A stretch of DNA of 64,000 bases, taken from the NCBI RefSeq assembly GCF_002777255.1, contig NZ_CP017634.1, positions 5,964,903 to 6,028,902 of the forward strand, read 5' to 3'. The position numbers were made by a program, and so were the translations under genes. The notes under the pieces were generated by a model. The model had not been told where the DNA came from and searched no databases. It was given only the letters and a program-made list of their open reading frames with translations. The stretch comes from Candidatus Formimonas warabiya. Lineage in GTDB: Bacteria > Bacillota > Dehalobacteriia > Dehalobacteriales > Dehalobacteriaceae. Below, piece by piece: positions 34,850-43,747 of the stretch. Each line of letters begins with the position of its first letter. Position 1 is the stretch's first letter.

Positions 34850-36382
34850 ATGAGAAGAAAAATGGCATTGCTATTGGTTGCTTTCATGATTGCCGCATTC
34901 TTCACAGGATGTGGTCAGAAAACAAATGAACCGGCGGCGACGGCAGATCAAGGGAAAGCGGATAAAGAGTTAGTCGTCGGGGTGGTAAAAGCCAATTCCA
35001 ATTTTGATCCCTATGGTTCCTACGGAGACGAAACTTATGGCCATATGCAGGTTTACGACACCCTGGTGCTCAAAGACAAAGATGGAAAAATGGTGCCCTC
35101 CCTGGCAGAAAAGTATGAGGTTTCTCCGGATGGCAAGACCATTACCTTCTATCTCAGAAAGGGCGTCAAGTTTTCCAATGGCACAGAGTTTAAGGCATCA
35201 GATGCCAAGTTTTCTATTGATCAAGGAATTAAATCTTCCTACACCAGTTGGGCGATGGTGAGCGCTGCGGGCTGCGATGTGGTTGATGATTATACCATCA
35301 AAGTCTACTTGAAGAAACCGGATGTCAGTTTCCTGGAAAGATTGACCTGGATTTACTTAGTCAGTGAAAGCGCATATCAGCAATACGGTGACCAATATGG
35401 CAAAACGGTAGAATCCACGATTGGAACCGGCCCATATATCCTGAAAGGGTGGCAGCCTGGAACGGAATGTGACTTTGAAGCGAACTCCAGCTATTTCCGG
35501 GGTGCGCCTGGGATCAATAAGGTCATATTCAAGACCATATCTGATCCCAATGCCGCCGTAATTGCCTTGCAAACAGGCGAGATCGGATTGTATTTGAAGG
35601 ATGTTCCCGGTATGGCTGTGGAGACCCTTTCCAATAACGATAAAGTAACGCTTACGCCTTTTTCGTCCTATGTCTTTATGGACGTCCTGATGAATTGCAA
35701 AACCGGTCCCTTTGCCGATGTGAAGCTGCGCCAGGCGGTAGCTTATGCGGTTGATCGGGAAAAGATGCTCCAGGTGGGCACCGAGGGTCAAGGGACGATT
35801 GTGGATTACCCCGGCGGTCCGGATTATATCGGCAATCCCAACCTGAAAACATGGTATCAAATGGATCTGGAGAAAGCAAAGCAGCTGGTTAAGGAGGCGG
35901 GCATGGAAGGAAAAACCGTGACGATTAAAACCATGGACACAGACCCGTGGCCGAAACTTGCGACCGCATTGCAGGATGATTTGAGCAAGATCGGTTTGAA
36001 TGCAAAAGTGGAGCAATTAGAGATCAATGCTTACAGCGATAAAATATGGCAGAAAAAAGACTATGAAATCGCCATTTCCCGGTACTGGTCCGGTACCAAG
36101 GATATGAGCGAAACCATGGGATTGCTGGAAACGGGTGGGAGCATGAACCATTGCCAATACTCCAACCCTGCGATTGACCCATATTTGACGAAGGCTTCCG
36201 CGGAAATGGACACAGAGGTCAGAAAGCAGCTTTATACCGAGGCCATCAAGATATTTACCCAGGACATTCCCCTGATTCCCCTCTATTATACGCAAGGGAC
36301 CAGAGCATATACCAAGGGCTTGACGGTTGATGCAGGTAATGTCCAATATGATCATATTTATGACTATCGGTGGAACGACTAA
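34850..36382 (+). CDS. peptide ABC binding lipoprotein (DppA-type) 1
   Basis: A 510-aa family-5 solute-binding protein (DppA/OppA type) with a lipoprotein signal ending FFTGC at residue 21. It carries 'YDTLVLKDKDGKMVPSLAEKYEVSPDGKTITFYLRKGVKF', the family's lid region (split in the real text by short gaps), and the C-terminal 'QDIPLIPLYYTQGTRAYTKGL'. Fifth gene of the dipeptide operon, about 50 nt after the ATPase. A paralogue lies at 37422. Peptides, nickel or other amino compounds are possible ligands. Confidence 0.88.
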   Translation: MRRKMALLLVAFMIAAFFTGCGQKTNEPAATADQGKADKELVVGVVKANSNFDPYGSYGDETYGHMQVYDTLVLKDKDGKMVPSLAEKYEVSPDGKTITFYLRKGVKFSNGTEFKASDAKFSIDQGIKSSYTSWAMVSAAGCDVVDDYTIKVYLKKPDVSFLERLTWIYLVSESAYQQYGDQYGKTVESTIGTGPYILKGWQPGTECDFEANSSYFRGAPGINKVIFKTISDPNAAVIALQTGEIGLYLKDVPGMAVETLSNNDKVTLTPFSSYVFMDVLMNCKTGPFADVKLRQAVAYAVDREKMLQVGTEGQGTIVDYPGGPDYIGNPNLKTWYQMDLEKAKQLVKEAGMEGKTVTIKTMDTDPWPKLATALQDDLSKIGLNAKVEQLEINAYSDKIWQKKDYEIAISRYWSGTKDMSETMGLLETGGSMNHCQYSNPAIDPYLTKASAEMDTEVRKQLYTEAIKIFTQDIPLIPLYYTQGTRAYTKGLTVDAGNVQYDHIYDYRWND

Positions 36383-36438
36383 AGCGGATCATGTTAAACC
36401 TATGTAAATTGTGTGCTTCAAGGCGGAAGGAGGGAAAA

Positions 36439-37014
36439 ATGGCTCGGATACGCATCGTAACCGAAGTCGGCGATATCGTTGCCGATCTATATGAAAATCA
36501 GGCACCTAAAACCGTAGGCCATTTCCTGTGCTACGTAGATGAAGGCTACTATAACGGTGCAACCTTTTACCGGACAGTGCGGTCGGCGGACAATCAGCCG
36601 AATAATGAGGTTAAAATTGACGTGATTGAAGGCGGGTATTACAACGATTATTATGATCAGGCCATGAGGGTAGATATGATTGAAGGTAGGCCTTATGACG
36701 ACAGTAAAGGAAGAAAGGGCCCTCATCCCCCGATTATGCTGGAATCAACAAAGGAAACAGGGATTAAACATGTTGACGGTGCCATTTCTTTAGGACGTAC
36801 CACGCCGGACTGTGTAGACGACAATATCGTGATTTGCGTGGGCGACCAACCGGCACTGGATGCAGGGGGAATGCGCCATCCGGACGGCTTGGGGTTTCCT
36901 GCTTTCGGCAAAGTAGTAGGGGGCATGGAAGTGGTCCGAAACATCCACGCCATGAAGGCGGAAGGGCAAAAGATTATCTCCGAGGTTAGGATTTTGTCTA
37001 TCGTCCGTGAATAA
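36439..37014 (+). CDS. cyclophilin-type peptidyl-prolyl isomerase
   Basis: A 191-aa cytoplasmic protein (no signal peptide) of the cyclophilin fold: 'GDIVADLYENQAPKTVGHFL' at the start, 'GATFYRTVRS', 'GAISLGR' and 'PAFGKVVGGMEVVRNIH' at the end. There is an insertion of about 50 residues rich in Tyr, Asp and Asn after the first third ('GGYYNDYYDQ'). It should speed cis-trans change at X-Pro bonds. Its place beside an Xaa-Pro peptidase and peptide transporter hints at handling of proline peptides, but cyclophilins also occur as general chaperones. The start at 36439 follows GGAAGGAGGG. Confidence 0.8.
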   Translation: MARIRIVTEVGDIVADLYENQAPKTVGHFLCYVDEGYYNGATFYRTVRSADNQPNNEVKIDVIEGGYYNDYYDQAMRVDMIEGRPYDDSKGRKGPHPPIMLESTKETGIKHVDGAISLGRTTPDCVDDNIVICVGDQPALDAGGMRHPDGLGFPAFGKVVGGMEVVRNIHAMKAEGQKIISEVRILSIVRE

Positions 37015-37024
37015 CGGCATCCCG

Positions 37025-37239
37025 TTTTTAACCTGACTAACTTGGCGTAAGTCTCCCGCCATCAGCGGTCAGGGGACACAGTAATTGGGGACATTCCTCT
37101 GTAAGAGGTGTGTCCCCTGACCGCTGCAGGAATGCCCCCAAATATGCGGGAGTCAAACGCCAACTAAGTCATGCATTTGCAGTTCTAAAATTCAGATGGA
37201 GTAAAAGAATCTCCATCTGAATTAAGAACTTGCTTCAAT
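37025..37239 (+). repeat. composite palindromic repeat, copy 2
   Basis: Second copy of the repeat at 390-591. Arms 37035-37060 and 37146-37170 form the outer stem; relative to copy 1, TTGGTGT/ACACCAA has become TTGGCGT/ACGCCAA, so pairing is kept by a double change. Its loop holds an 85-nt insertion. The second hairpin (TTCAGATGGAG/CTCCATCTGAA) lacks the extra module found in copy 1. It lies downstream of the cyclophilin gene, about 180 nt before the next binding-protein gene. The remaining bases 37240-37421 hold no gene that I can support. Confidence 0.8.
37063..37143. repeat. inserted palindrome with interleaved arms
   Basis: Arm A 37063-37080 pairs perfectly (18 bp) with A' 37109-37126. 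Arm B ATTGGGGACATTCCT (37084-37098) pairs with B' 37128-37143, with one mismatch/indel. The order A-B-A'-B' is that of a pseudoknot. A decayed relative lies at 21195-21290. Confidence 0.75.
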
Positions 37240-37421
37240 CAGAACCCAGCTTAGCCTGAAGTAAAGGTTAGGAGTCAGCAGGGAGGAACGTTGGCTTCTT
37301 CTGTACGAGGGCGGTAAGTTGCTTGCACCCATCCCGGAGCATTCCGGATTCTGACTACTCGAGCAGTAGCTATGATCTAGGCGGCGTCAAGCTGTTAGAT
37401 AAAAATGAGGAGGAGAAGAAT

Positions 37422-38990
37422 ATGAAGAGAAAAATGGTATTGCTATTGGCAGCTCTTATGATTGCTTTATTTGCTGCAGGGTGCGGCGGCAATCAGGATA
37501 GCGGTTCCACAAGTGAGCAGACTCAGTCCGCTGCGGACAAAGAGATGGTTGTGGGTATTCCCAAAGTTACGGATAGTTTTGATTACTACAATACTGCCAA
37601 CGGTTTTGAAAGCATCAGTATGCTCCAAGTTTATGACACTCTTGTGATCAAAGACAGCGACGGCAAAACAGTTCCTTCCCTGGCAGAAAAATATGAAATT
37701 TCTCCTGATGGCAAGACCATTACTTTCTATTTACGAAAAGGCGTTAAGTTTTCCGACGGTACCGAGTTTAAAGCATCCGACGCCAAATACTCCATCGACC
37801 AAGCCATGGCATCATCCTGGACTTCCTGGTGCTATGTGTCTGTTCAAGACTGTCAGATTGTTGATGACTATACCATTAAAATCAATATGAAAACACCCAA
37901 TGTAGGCTTCCTGGAATATTTGGCCAACTGCATGTACAGTGCTATGCTCAGTGAAAATGCCGTTAAAAAATATGGTGCGGACTATGGGAAGTCGGTCGAG
38001 GCGATCGTGGGGACCGGGCCCTATATCCTGAAAGAGTGGAAGCCGGGTCAAGAGTGCGTCTATGAGGCCAACCCCAACTATTTTAAAGGCGCACCGGCGG
38101 TCAAAAAAGCCAGGCTCAAGACCATTACCGATGTGAATGCCGCCATTATTGCTCTGCAAACCGGCGAGATCAATGCCTACTTTAACGACATTCCCGGCAT
38201 TAATTATGATGCCGTTGCCCAGACGGATAAGCTGAATATGGTCACCTACCCGTCCACCATTTTATTTCAATGTATGATGAACACGAAAACCGGATTATTT
38301 ACCGACGTTCGTTTGCGCCAAGCCGTGGCTTATGCGGTTGACCGCCAGCAAATGCTGACTGTTGGCGTAGAAGGCAAGGGTGCGGTAGCGGACTACCCGG
38401 GTAACCGCCAAGGCTATACGGAAGGAGACCCGGTTCTTAAAGATACCTGGTATCCGGTGGATTTGGAAAAAGCGAAACAATTGGTAAAAGAAGCCGGCAT
38501 GGAAGGCAAGCCGGTCACCATTAAGACCTATGCTACCGATCCCTATCCCAAGCTTGCTACCATCCTTCAGGATGCCCTTACCAAGATTGGTTTAAAGGCG
38601 GAAGTGCTGCAGATGGAGCGAAGTGCCTTTATCGACGACGTAACAGTGAAAGGAAACTTTGAAATAGCTGTTTGCCGCTGGGCGGCTGGTACAAAAGACA
38701 TGGACGAGATCATGTTTGGCAGTTTCGCTACTGCCAGTATTGGCCCTGCCGGCAACTGGAGCTTATACTCCAATCCTAAGGTGGATGAACTTCTCGTGCA
38801 GGCGCAAGGGGAAACAGATCCCGAAGCGAGAAAACAACTTTATGCTGAGGTTATTAAAATTTTAGACCAGGATGTACCGGAGATTCCCCTCTATTATCCA
38901 AACGGCAGCCGTGCTTATTCCAAGGAATTGGTTGCTGATCAGGGAAGTGTAGAATACGACAGGCTCTTCGACTATTCTTGGAGCAACTAA
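37422..38990 (+). CDS. peptide ABC binding lipoprotein (DppA-type) 2
   Basis: A 522-aa family-5 binding protein with lipobox FAAGC near residue 21, a paralogue of the 34850 protein (same 'SLAEKYE.SPDGKTITFYLRKGVKFS' and 'RLRQAVAYAVDR' blocks). It is separated from the transporter operon by the cyclophilin gene and the composite repeat, so it may be transcribed on its own. The start at 37422 follows GAGGAGGAG; an upstream reading from 37323 has no site. Two binding proteins for one permease set widen the range of peptides taken up. Confidence 0.88.
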   Translation: MKRKMVLLLAALMIALFAAGCGGNQDSGSTSEQTQSAADKEMVVGIPKVTDSFDYYNTANGFESISMLQVYDTLVIKDSDGKTVPSLAEKYEISPDGKTITFYLRKGVKFSDGTEFKASDAKYSIDQAMASSWTSWCYVSVQDCQIVDDYTIKINMKTPNVGFLEYLANCMYSAMLSENAVKKYGADYGKSVEAIVGTGPYILKEWKPGQECVYEANPNYFKGAPAVKKARLKTITDVNAAIIALQTGEINAYFNDIPGINYDAVAQTDKLNMVTYPSTILFQCMMNTKTGLFTDVRLRQAVAYAVDRQQMLTVGVEGKGAVADYPGNRQGYTEGDPVLKDTWYPVDLEKAKQLVKEAGMEGKPVTIKTYATDPYPKLATILQDALTKIGLKAEVLQMERSAFIDDVTVKGNFEIAVCRWAAGTKDMDEIMFGSFATASIGPAGNWSLYSNPKVDELLVQAQGETDPEARKQLYAEVIKILDQDVPEIPLYYPNGSRAYSKELVADQGSVEYDRLFDYSWSN

Positions 38991-39040
38991 ACCTAAGCAT
39001 GCGAACCAGTATGATAGAGACCCAATAACCCCCCTCTTGA

Positions 39041-39082
39041 TGATAGATAACGTCGCATGGGATATTGCGGCGTTATCTATCA
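39041..39082 (+). terminator. hairpin after binding protein 2
   Basis: GATAGATAACGTCGC and GCGGCGTTATCTATC pair around a 10-nt loop; only a weak T-rich tail follows. Confidence 0.6.
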
Positions 39083-39175
39083 ATTAAACTAACTTCTGAG
39101 TCGGTTTTATCAACGAGGCCAAACATGGAACGACGGATACTTTCATGGCGAATTTTTTGAAAGGGGCAAAGGAAT

Positions 39176-40621
39176 ATGGTAAAGGCAGATACTAAATTCT
39201 TTCAGATCTTGCCGGACCAGGAAATTGATCAGATTCACCAGGCCAGCCTTTACATTTTAGAGAATTTTGGGGTACGCGTGGATGACCCCCAATTAAGGAA
39301 TGAGCTGTATACAAGAGGCTGTGAGATTGAACGGGACCGGGTAAAATTTAAAGGGGACTTAATCCGGCAGGTGATTGACAATGTAACCCGGGAAATTACC
39401 TTTACCGGCCGGTCAGGAAAAAAATCGGAGGTGAAACCGGGCCATGTGATTGCCCATTCTACCGGGGGAATACCCGCCATGCTCGACGGGGAAACGGGCC
39501 GGAAAAGAAATGCCCGGCTGTCCGACTTTATCCAGGCGATGCGACTCGTGGATCATCTGGACCAGTTGGATATGCCCTGCGCCTTGTTGTATCCGGAAGA
39601 TGTACCGGCCCAAATCAGCCAAATCAGACAATTGGAACATATGCTGAAATATTCTACGAAGCCGATCTATGGACCTGGCGTATCCTCCGCCGGGGAAGCC
39701 AAATATATTGTGGAATTGTTCCGGGTCTTTGCCGGCACCGGTGCTTCATTGACAGAGAATCCCATCGGGTTAGTGGGCATCTCTCCGGAAAGCCCCTTGT
39801 ATTTTCCTCAGGAAATCACCGATACCATGAAGTTTATTATTGCAGCGGGTATTCCCACCGTGATTTTGTCCGCTCCGGTAGCCGGCATTTCAGGTCCTCT
39901 GACCATTGCCGGAGGAATTGCCCAAATGAATGCGGAAATATTGGCCTTTGCTGCCATTGCCTATTTTATCAATCCCCAAACCCCTTTGATTTATGGTTCC
40001 CGGCTAAACTACCCCAACATGAAAAACGGCACTTCCATTTGGGGCCTTCCTGAAGTGGGGATCGGCAATGTGGCTGTGGCCCAGCTTGCCCGCCGGTACG
40101 GATTTCTAACAGATGTCTATGGCTTGTCCTGCACCTCCTGTACCTTCGATAATCAAACGGGATATGAAAAGGCGATTAACGCTATTTTACCTCTGATCGC
40201 AGGAGCGCATATGTTTTCCGGTTTTGGCAGCATGGCCAATTTAATCGTGGCCTCTTACGAACAATTGGTCATCGATAACGAAACCTTTGCCATGCTCCGC
40301 AAAGTGAAGCGAGGAATGGAAGTGAATCCGGATACCTTGGCATTAGATGTGATTTCCAGCGTTTTGCACGGGGGTACTTTCCTGGAACAGGAGCATACGG
40401 TACGCCATTTAAGAGCCGGAGAGATATTTATGCCCAAACTGGGTTTTGATCACGCATGGAGCGAATGGGAAGCCACCGGGAAAAAAGATATTCGCATCAA
40501 GGCGAGAGAAGCCGTAAAAGAAATCTTAGTCAATGACCGGTTTGAACCTCTTCCGGGAGAAATAGAAAAGGAAATAGATAAAATTGTGCAACATGCTTTT
40601 CAAGAACTGGTAACCAGATAG
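39176..40621 (+). CDS. MttB-family methyltransferase 3 (non-Pyl)
   Basis: A 481-aa trimethylamine-methyltransferase-family protein without an amber codon: 'HQASLYILENFGVRVDD' at the start, 'ISGPLTIAGGIAQMNAE' in the barrel, 'VLHGGTFLEQEHTVRH' near the end. It is distinct in sequence from the other two in the window. No corrinoid protein, OCD or transporter gene is next to it; the dipeptide system precedes it and a strong terminator follows. I find no clear sigma-54 site in the 185-bp gap upstream. Substrate unknown; it may be served by the corrinoid protein at 21332. Confidence 0.86.
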   Translation: MVKADTKFFQILPDQEIDQIHQASLYILENFGVRVDDPQLRNELYTRGCEIERDRVKFKGDLIRQVIDNVTREITFTGRSGKKSEVKPGHVIAHSTGGIPAMLDGETGRKRNARLSDFIQAMRLVDHLDQLDMPCALLYPEDVPAQISQIRQLEHMLKYSTKPIYGPGVSSAGEAKYIVELFRVFAGTGASLTENPIGLVGISPESPLYFPQEITDTMKFIIAAGIPTVILSAPVAGISGPLTIAGGIAQMNAEILAFAAIAYFINPQTPLIYGSRLNYPNMKNGTSIWGLPEVGIGNVAVAQLARRYGFLTDVYGLSCTSCTFDNQTGYEKAINAILPLIAGAHMFSGFGSMANLIVASYEQLVIDNETFAMLRKVKRGMEVNPDTLALDVISSVLHGGTFLEQEHTVRHLRAGEIFMPKLGFDHAWSEWEATGKKDIRIKAREAVKEILVNDRFEPLPGEIEKEIDKIVQHAFQELVTR

Positions 40622-40653
40622 TGTTCTTTCCGTTAACCCCCCATAACTAGATA

Positions 40654-40691
40654 AACTGAAAAAAGCGGCAGAAGTGCCGCTTTTTTCAGTT
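40654..40691. terminator. strong bidirectional terminator
   Basis: A perfect 17-bp stem, AACTGAAAAAAGCGGCA with its complement around GAAG, with A- and T-runs inside the arms. Confidence 0.9.
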
Positions 40692-40861
40692 GTTTTGGCA
40701 CGGTTTCAAACTGAATAAAAAGGACTGCGGGGATAACCGAAGGTTTTTCAATAAAGAATATAAAAGGAAATGTGGGAACCTAGTAGAATATAAATGGGAT
40801 GTCTTAAAATAATATGGCTTAAAAAACAACTAAGGTCATTGGTATACACGGAGGACGATCT

Positions 40862-42505
40862 ATGCAGGAACTAATTTTTGGGTTGATTGGCGGCACGGCT
40901 TTGCTTATGTATGGGGTTGACAAAATGGGCGATGGCTTGGAAAAGGCTTCCGGCCGGATGATGAAGAAAATTTTGGCTGTTCTTACCGGCAATGTCTGGA
41001 GTGCTTTTTTTGTGGGCACCTTTTTGACCGCCCTGGTTCAGAGCAGCACGGCCATTACCGTCTTAACCGTGGGCTTTGTCAATGCCGGATTAATGAAGCT
41101 TCCCCAGGCTATCGGCATTATTTACGGTGCCAACATCGGCACGACGATTACGGCTCAGTTGATGGCCTTTAGTTTCCATTTTAAATTGACGGATATCGCA
41201 CTGCCTATTCTGGGATTTGGGTTTGCCCTATCTTACTTTGCCCGGCGGGATTTTACCCGGCATTTGGGGGATGCCTTGATGGGGTTCGGGATGATGTTTT
41301 TAGGTCTGAAAATCCTCAATTCCGGGGTTCCTTTCATGAGAGACAGTGAAACCTTGAAGTTTTTCTTCACCCATTATGCCTCCATCCCGCTTGTAGGGAT
41401 TGCTTTGGGCGCCCTGGCAACTGCCCTGGTGCACAGCAGCAGTGCCACCGTCGGTTTGGTGATGGTCTTGGGCATTGCGGGCTTGCTGGATATCAAGACG
41501 GCGATCTTAATTATGCTGGGGGACAATATCGGCACCTGTATTACCGCCCAACTGGCCAGTATCACCGGAAATATACATGCCCGCCGTACGGCTTGGGCCC
41601 ACACCATCTATAACATTTTCGGCGTAGTGGTGGTCGCTTTGTTCCTGCCCTGGTTTATCGACATCGTGCTGAGCTTCACGAATTATCTCCAGCCCGGCGC
41701 AAACATCAGCGCTCAAATCGCGAACTCCCACACCATTTTTAATATCTTGAGCGCAGTGGTGTTTCTACCCCTGAGCAAGTATTACGTAAAATTCCTGGAA
41801 ACCGTGATCCGGGGGAAAGATGCCCGGTCTCCCAAGTCTCTCGATAAACTGCTGCTGGATACGCCGGTAGCCGCGATTAAAGCCGCCCAGTCCGAGATTG
41901 TTCGGGCAGCAGAAATTGCCCGGGACATGGTCGCCAGTGTGATGGACGGTTTGTACAACAATGATACCCACAAGTTTGCGCGGGTAGCGAAAGATGAAGA
42001 AACCCTCAACAAACTGCAACGAGATATTACGTCCTATACGGTGGACTTATCTAAACGCCCCATGTTAGAGACCCAATCTGTAATGATACCGGCCTTGATC
42101 AACAGTATCAACCATTTGGAGCGGGTGGGGGATCACGCGGAGAGTCTTGTCGACCAATCCAAAGTTAAAATGGATCACAACCTGCAATTCAGTGATGTGG
42201 CCGTTCGGGATTTAAAAGAACTGGAAGCAAGTATCATTGAGATGTTCAATAAATCGATCATTGCCGTTCAGGAGTACAACCCGGTCGCAGTGCGGGAAGT
42301 CTACGAGCTGGAAGAAAAAGTGGACGCCATCTCCGCTAATCTGGTGGAAGGGCATATTAAGCGGCTGGAAGCGGGCAATTGCACGGTAGAGGCCGGTGTC
42401 ATCTTTATTGATATTGTTAACTATCTGGAGAGAATTGCTGACCATGTCTATAAATTCAGCAAAGAAATTTCTGTAGATTTTGTGGAACAGAAAAAGGTTG
42501 TCTAG
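40862..42505 (+). CDS. Na/Pi cotransporter with PhoU-like tail
   Basis: A 547-aa protein. The N-terminal 300 residues carry two Na/Pi-cotransporter repeats, each with the QSST/HSSS-type motif ('TALVQSSTAITVL', 'TALVHSSSATVGL'). The C-terminal ~200 residues are helical, PhoU-like. This is the NptA/YjbB architecture: sodium-driven phosphate movement across the membrane with a regulatory tail. Monocistronic between a terminator and a convergent gene. Confidence 0.9.
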   Translation: MQELIFGLIGGTALLMYGVDKMGDGLEKASGRMMKKILAVLTGNVWSAFFVGTFLTALVQSSTAITVLTVGFVNAGLMKLPQAIGIIYGANIGTTITAQLMAFSFHFKLTDIALPILGFGFALSYFARRDFTRHLGDALMGFGMMFLGLKILNSGVPFMRDSETLKFFFTHYASIPLVGIALGALATALVHSSSATVGLVMVLGIAGLLDIKTAILIMLGDNIGTCITAQLASITGNIHARRTAWAHTIYNIFGVVVVALFLPWFIDIVLSFTNYLQPGANISAQIANSHTIFNILSAVVFLPLSKYYVKFLETVIRGKDARSPKSLDKLLLDTPVAAIKAAQSEIVRAAEIARDMVASVMDGLYNNDTHKFARVAKDEETLNKLQRDITSYTVDLSKRPMLETQSVMIPALINSINHLERVGDHAESLVDQSKVKMDHNLQFSDVAVRDLKELEASIIEMFNKSIIAVQEYNPVAVREVYELEEKVDAISANLVEGHIKRLEAGNCTVEAGVIFIDIVNYLERIADHVYKFSKEISVDFVEQKKVV

Positions 42506-42524
42506 TTCTTTTACTTTCTTTAAT

Positions 42525-43559
42525 TTAAAACCCTTTTTTAAAAATTCTCCAGGTAATGGCAATTAACAAGATGAAACAGACAAGACCAAAAAAGGGATAA
42601 AGAACAAAAATGAGTTTGGCAAACCGGATTTGTCCTCCTAAAAATATGACCACCCAGAAGAGGATCAAAAATCTTGGGGATATCAACTTTGTGATGCGGT
42701 TTCTCACGGCAAATACCGTACTGACTAGGGTTGAAAAAATTTCCCCCCACAATATTACCGAAAAAAAGAGGTTTAATAAGCGATACTGCTGAATGGTGGC
42801 CAAAAGAGGGATCTCGGCATGAAGGCTGCCGGCCGACATAGATTGTAAGGAAAAAAATATGCCCAATAATAAAATACCAAGAATCATCGCTCCTCCGGCA
42901 GCTCCTTGGATACATGTACTTGGATGCAAGGCCTTTTTTCCTACCGGGAGCAAGACCCCCAGAGATAAGCCAATATTATAGGAGGCGTAAAAAAATGTGG
43001 ATGTTAACCAACTGGAGGGGCTGGGAGGATCTATCGGCATGGAGGTGGGGAAACTAGAGGGAAAATGGATGGTAAGGCAGGACACAGACAGGATAAACAG
43101 AATCAGACCCGGAACAATCAGCTGATTCGCCCGGGTAATCCCCTTCAGTCCGAAAATGATCACCAGCCAGGTGAGAAATATAGTCAGGCAGGAGCCAAGG
43201 GCAGGTTGGATCTGAAAAGTGTTTTTCAAGACAGCACCGGAACCGGCTACCATGATAGCGGAAACACCTATGAGAAATAAGGTGAAAATCATATCAAAGA
43301 TGAAAGATATTCGTCTGCTAAAGAGATGAGAGAATAATTCATTATAGGTATCCCACTGTTTCCGATGGCCAATGACCATCACAAAGGATCCGTAAACAAA
43401 AAATAATACTGAAGAAATAAAAATCCCGTAGACACCCTGCTCTTCATAGATACCAAAGAACCTTAATACTTCCTGCCCTGAAGCAAAGCCCGATCCCACC
43501 ACTGTGCCCACAAATGTCAAGGCGATTGACCAGCCGGCGATGTTTTGTTTTGATTCCAT
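42525..43559 (-). CDS. YkvI-like multi-helix membrane protein
   Basis: A 344-aa protein with about ten hydrophobic helices, beginning with 'IALTFVGTVVGSGFASGQEVLRFFG', the mark of YkvI-family proteins, distant members of the APC/LeuT transporter fold found in spore-forming Firmicutes. Transport activity is not established. It is convergent with the Na/Pi gene; the stops lie about 20 nt apart. The 190-bp divergent gap to the KimA-like gene (43560-43747) shows no clear riboswitch or operator. Confidence 0.75.
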   Translation of the reverse strand: MESKQNIAGWSIALTFVGTVVGSGFASGQEVLRFFGIYEEQGVYGIFISSVLFFVYGSFVMVIGHRKQWDTYNELFSHLFSRRISFIFDMIFTLFLIGVSAIMVAGSGAVLKNTFQIQPALGSCLTIFLTWLVIIFGLKGITRANQLIVPGLILFILSVSCLTIHFPSSFPTSMPIDPPSPSSWLTSTFFYASYNIGLSLGVLLPVGKKALHPSTCIQGAAGGAMILGILLLGIFFSLQSMSAGSLHAEIPLLATIQQYRLLNLFFSVILWGEIFSTLVSTVFAVRNRITKLISPRFLILFWVVIFLGGQIRFAKLIFVLYPFFGLVCFILLIAITWRIFKKGF

Positions 43560-43747
43560 TTGAGACTTTTCCTCTCTTTTAATCTTCTTCCCATATCCTT
43601 TTGTTAAGGCTGCCTCATGCCGCTACCTTCCCATATAGCTAAATCTTTTTCTTGCATTTTTCCAATTTATTCTTAAGATAAATGTTGTATTAAATATTTT
43701 AGAAAGATAATTCTTAGCGAAAAGCTCGCGGGGAAGGTAGAAAAAAC

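Noticed and set aside
22485-40621. Pyrrolysine in the MttB proteins
   Set aside because: All three genes are full length without an internal TAG, and no pyl genes or tRNA-Pyl are seen.
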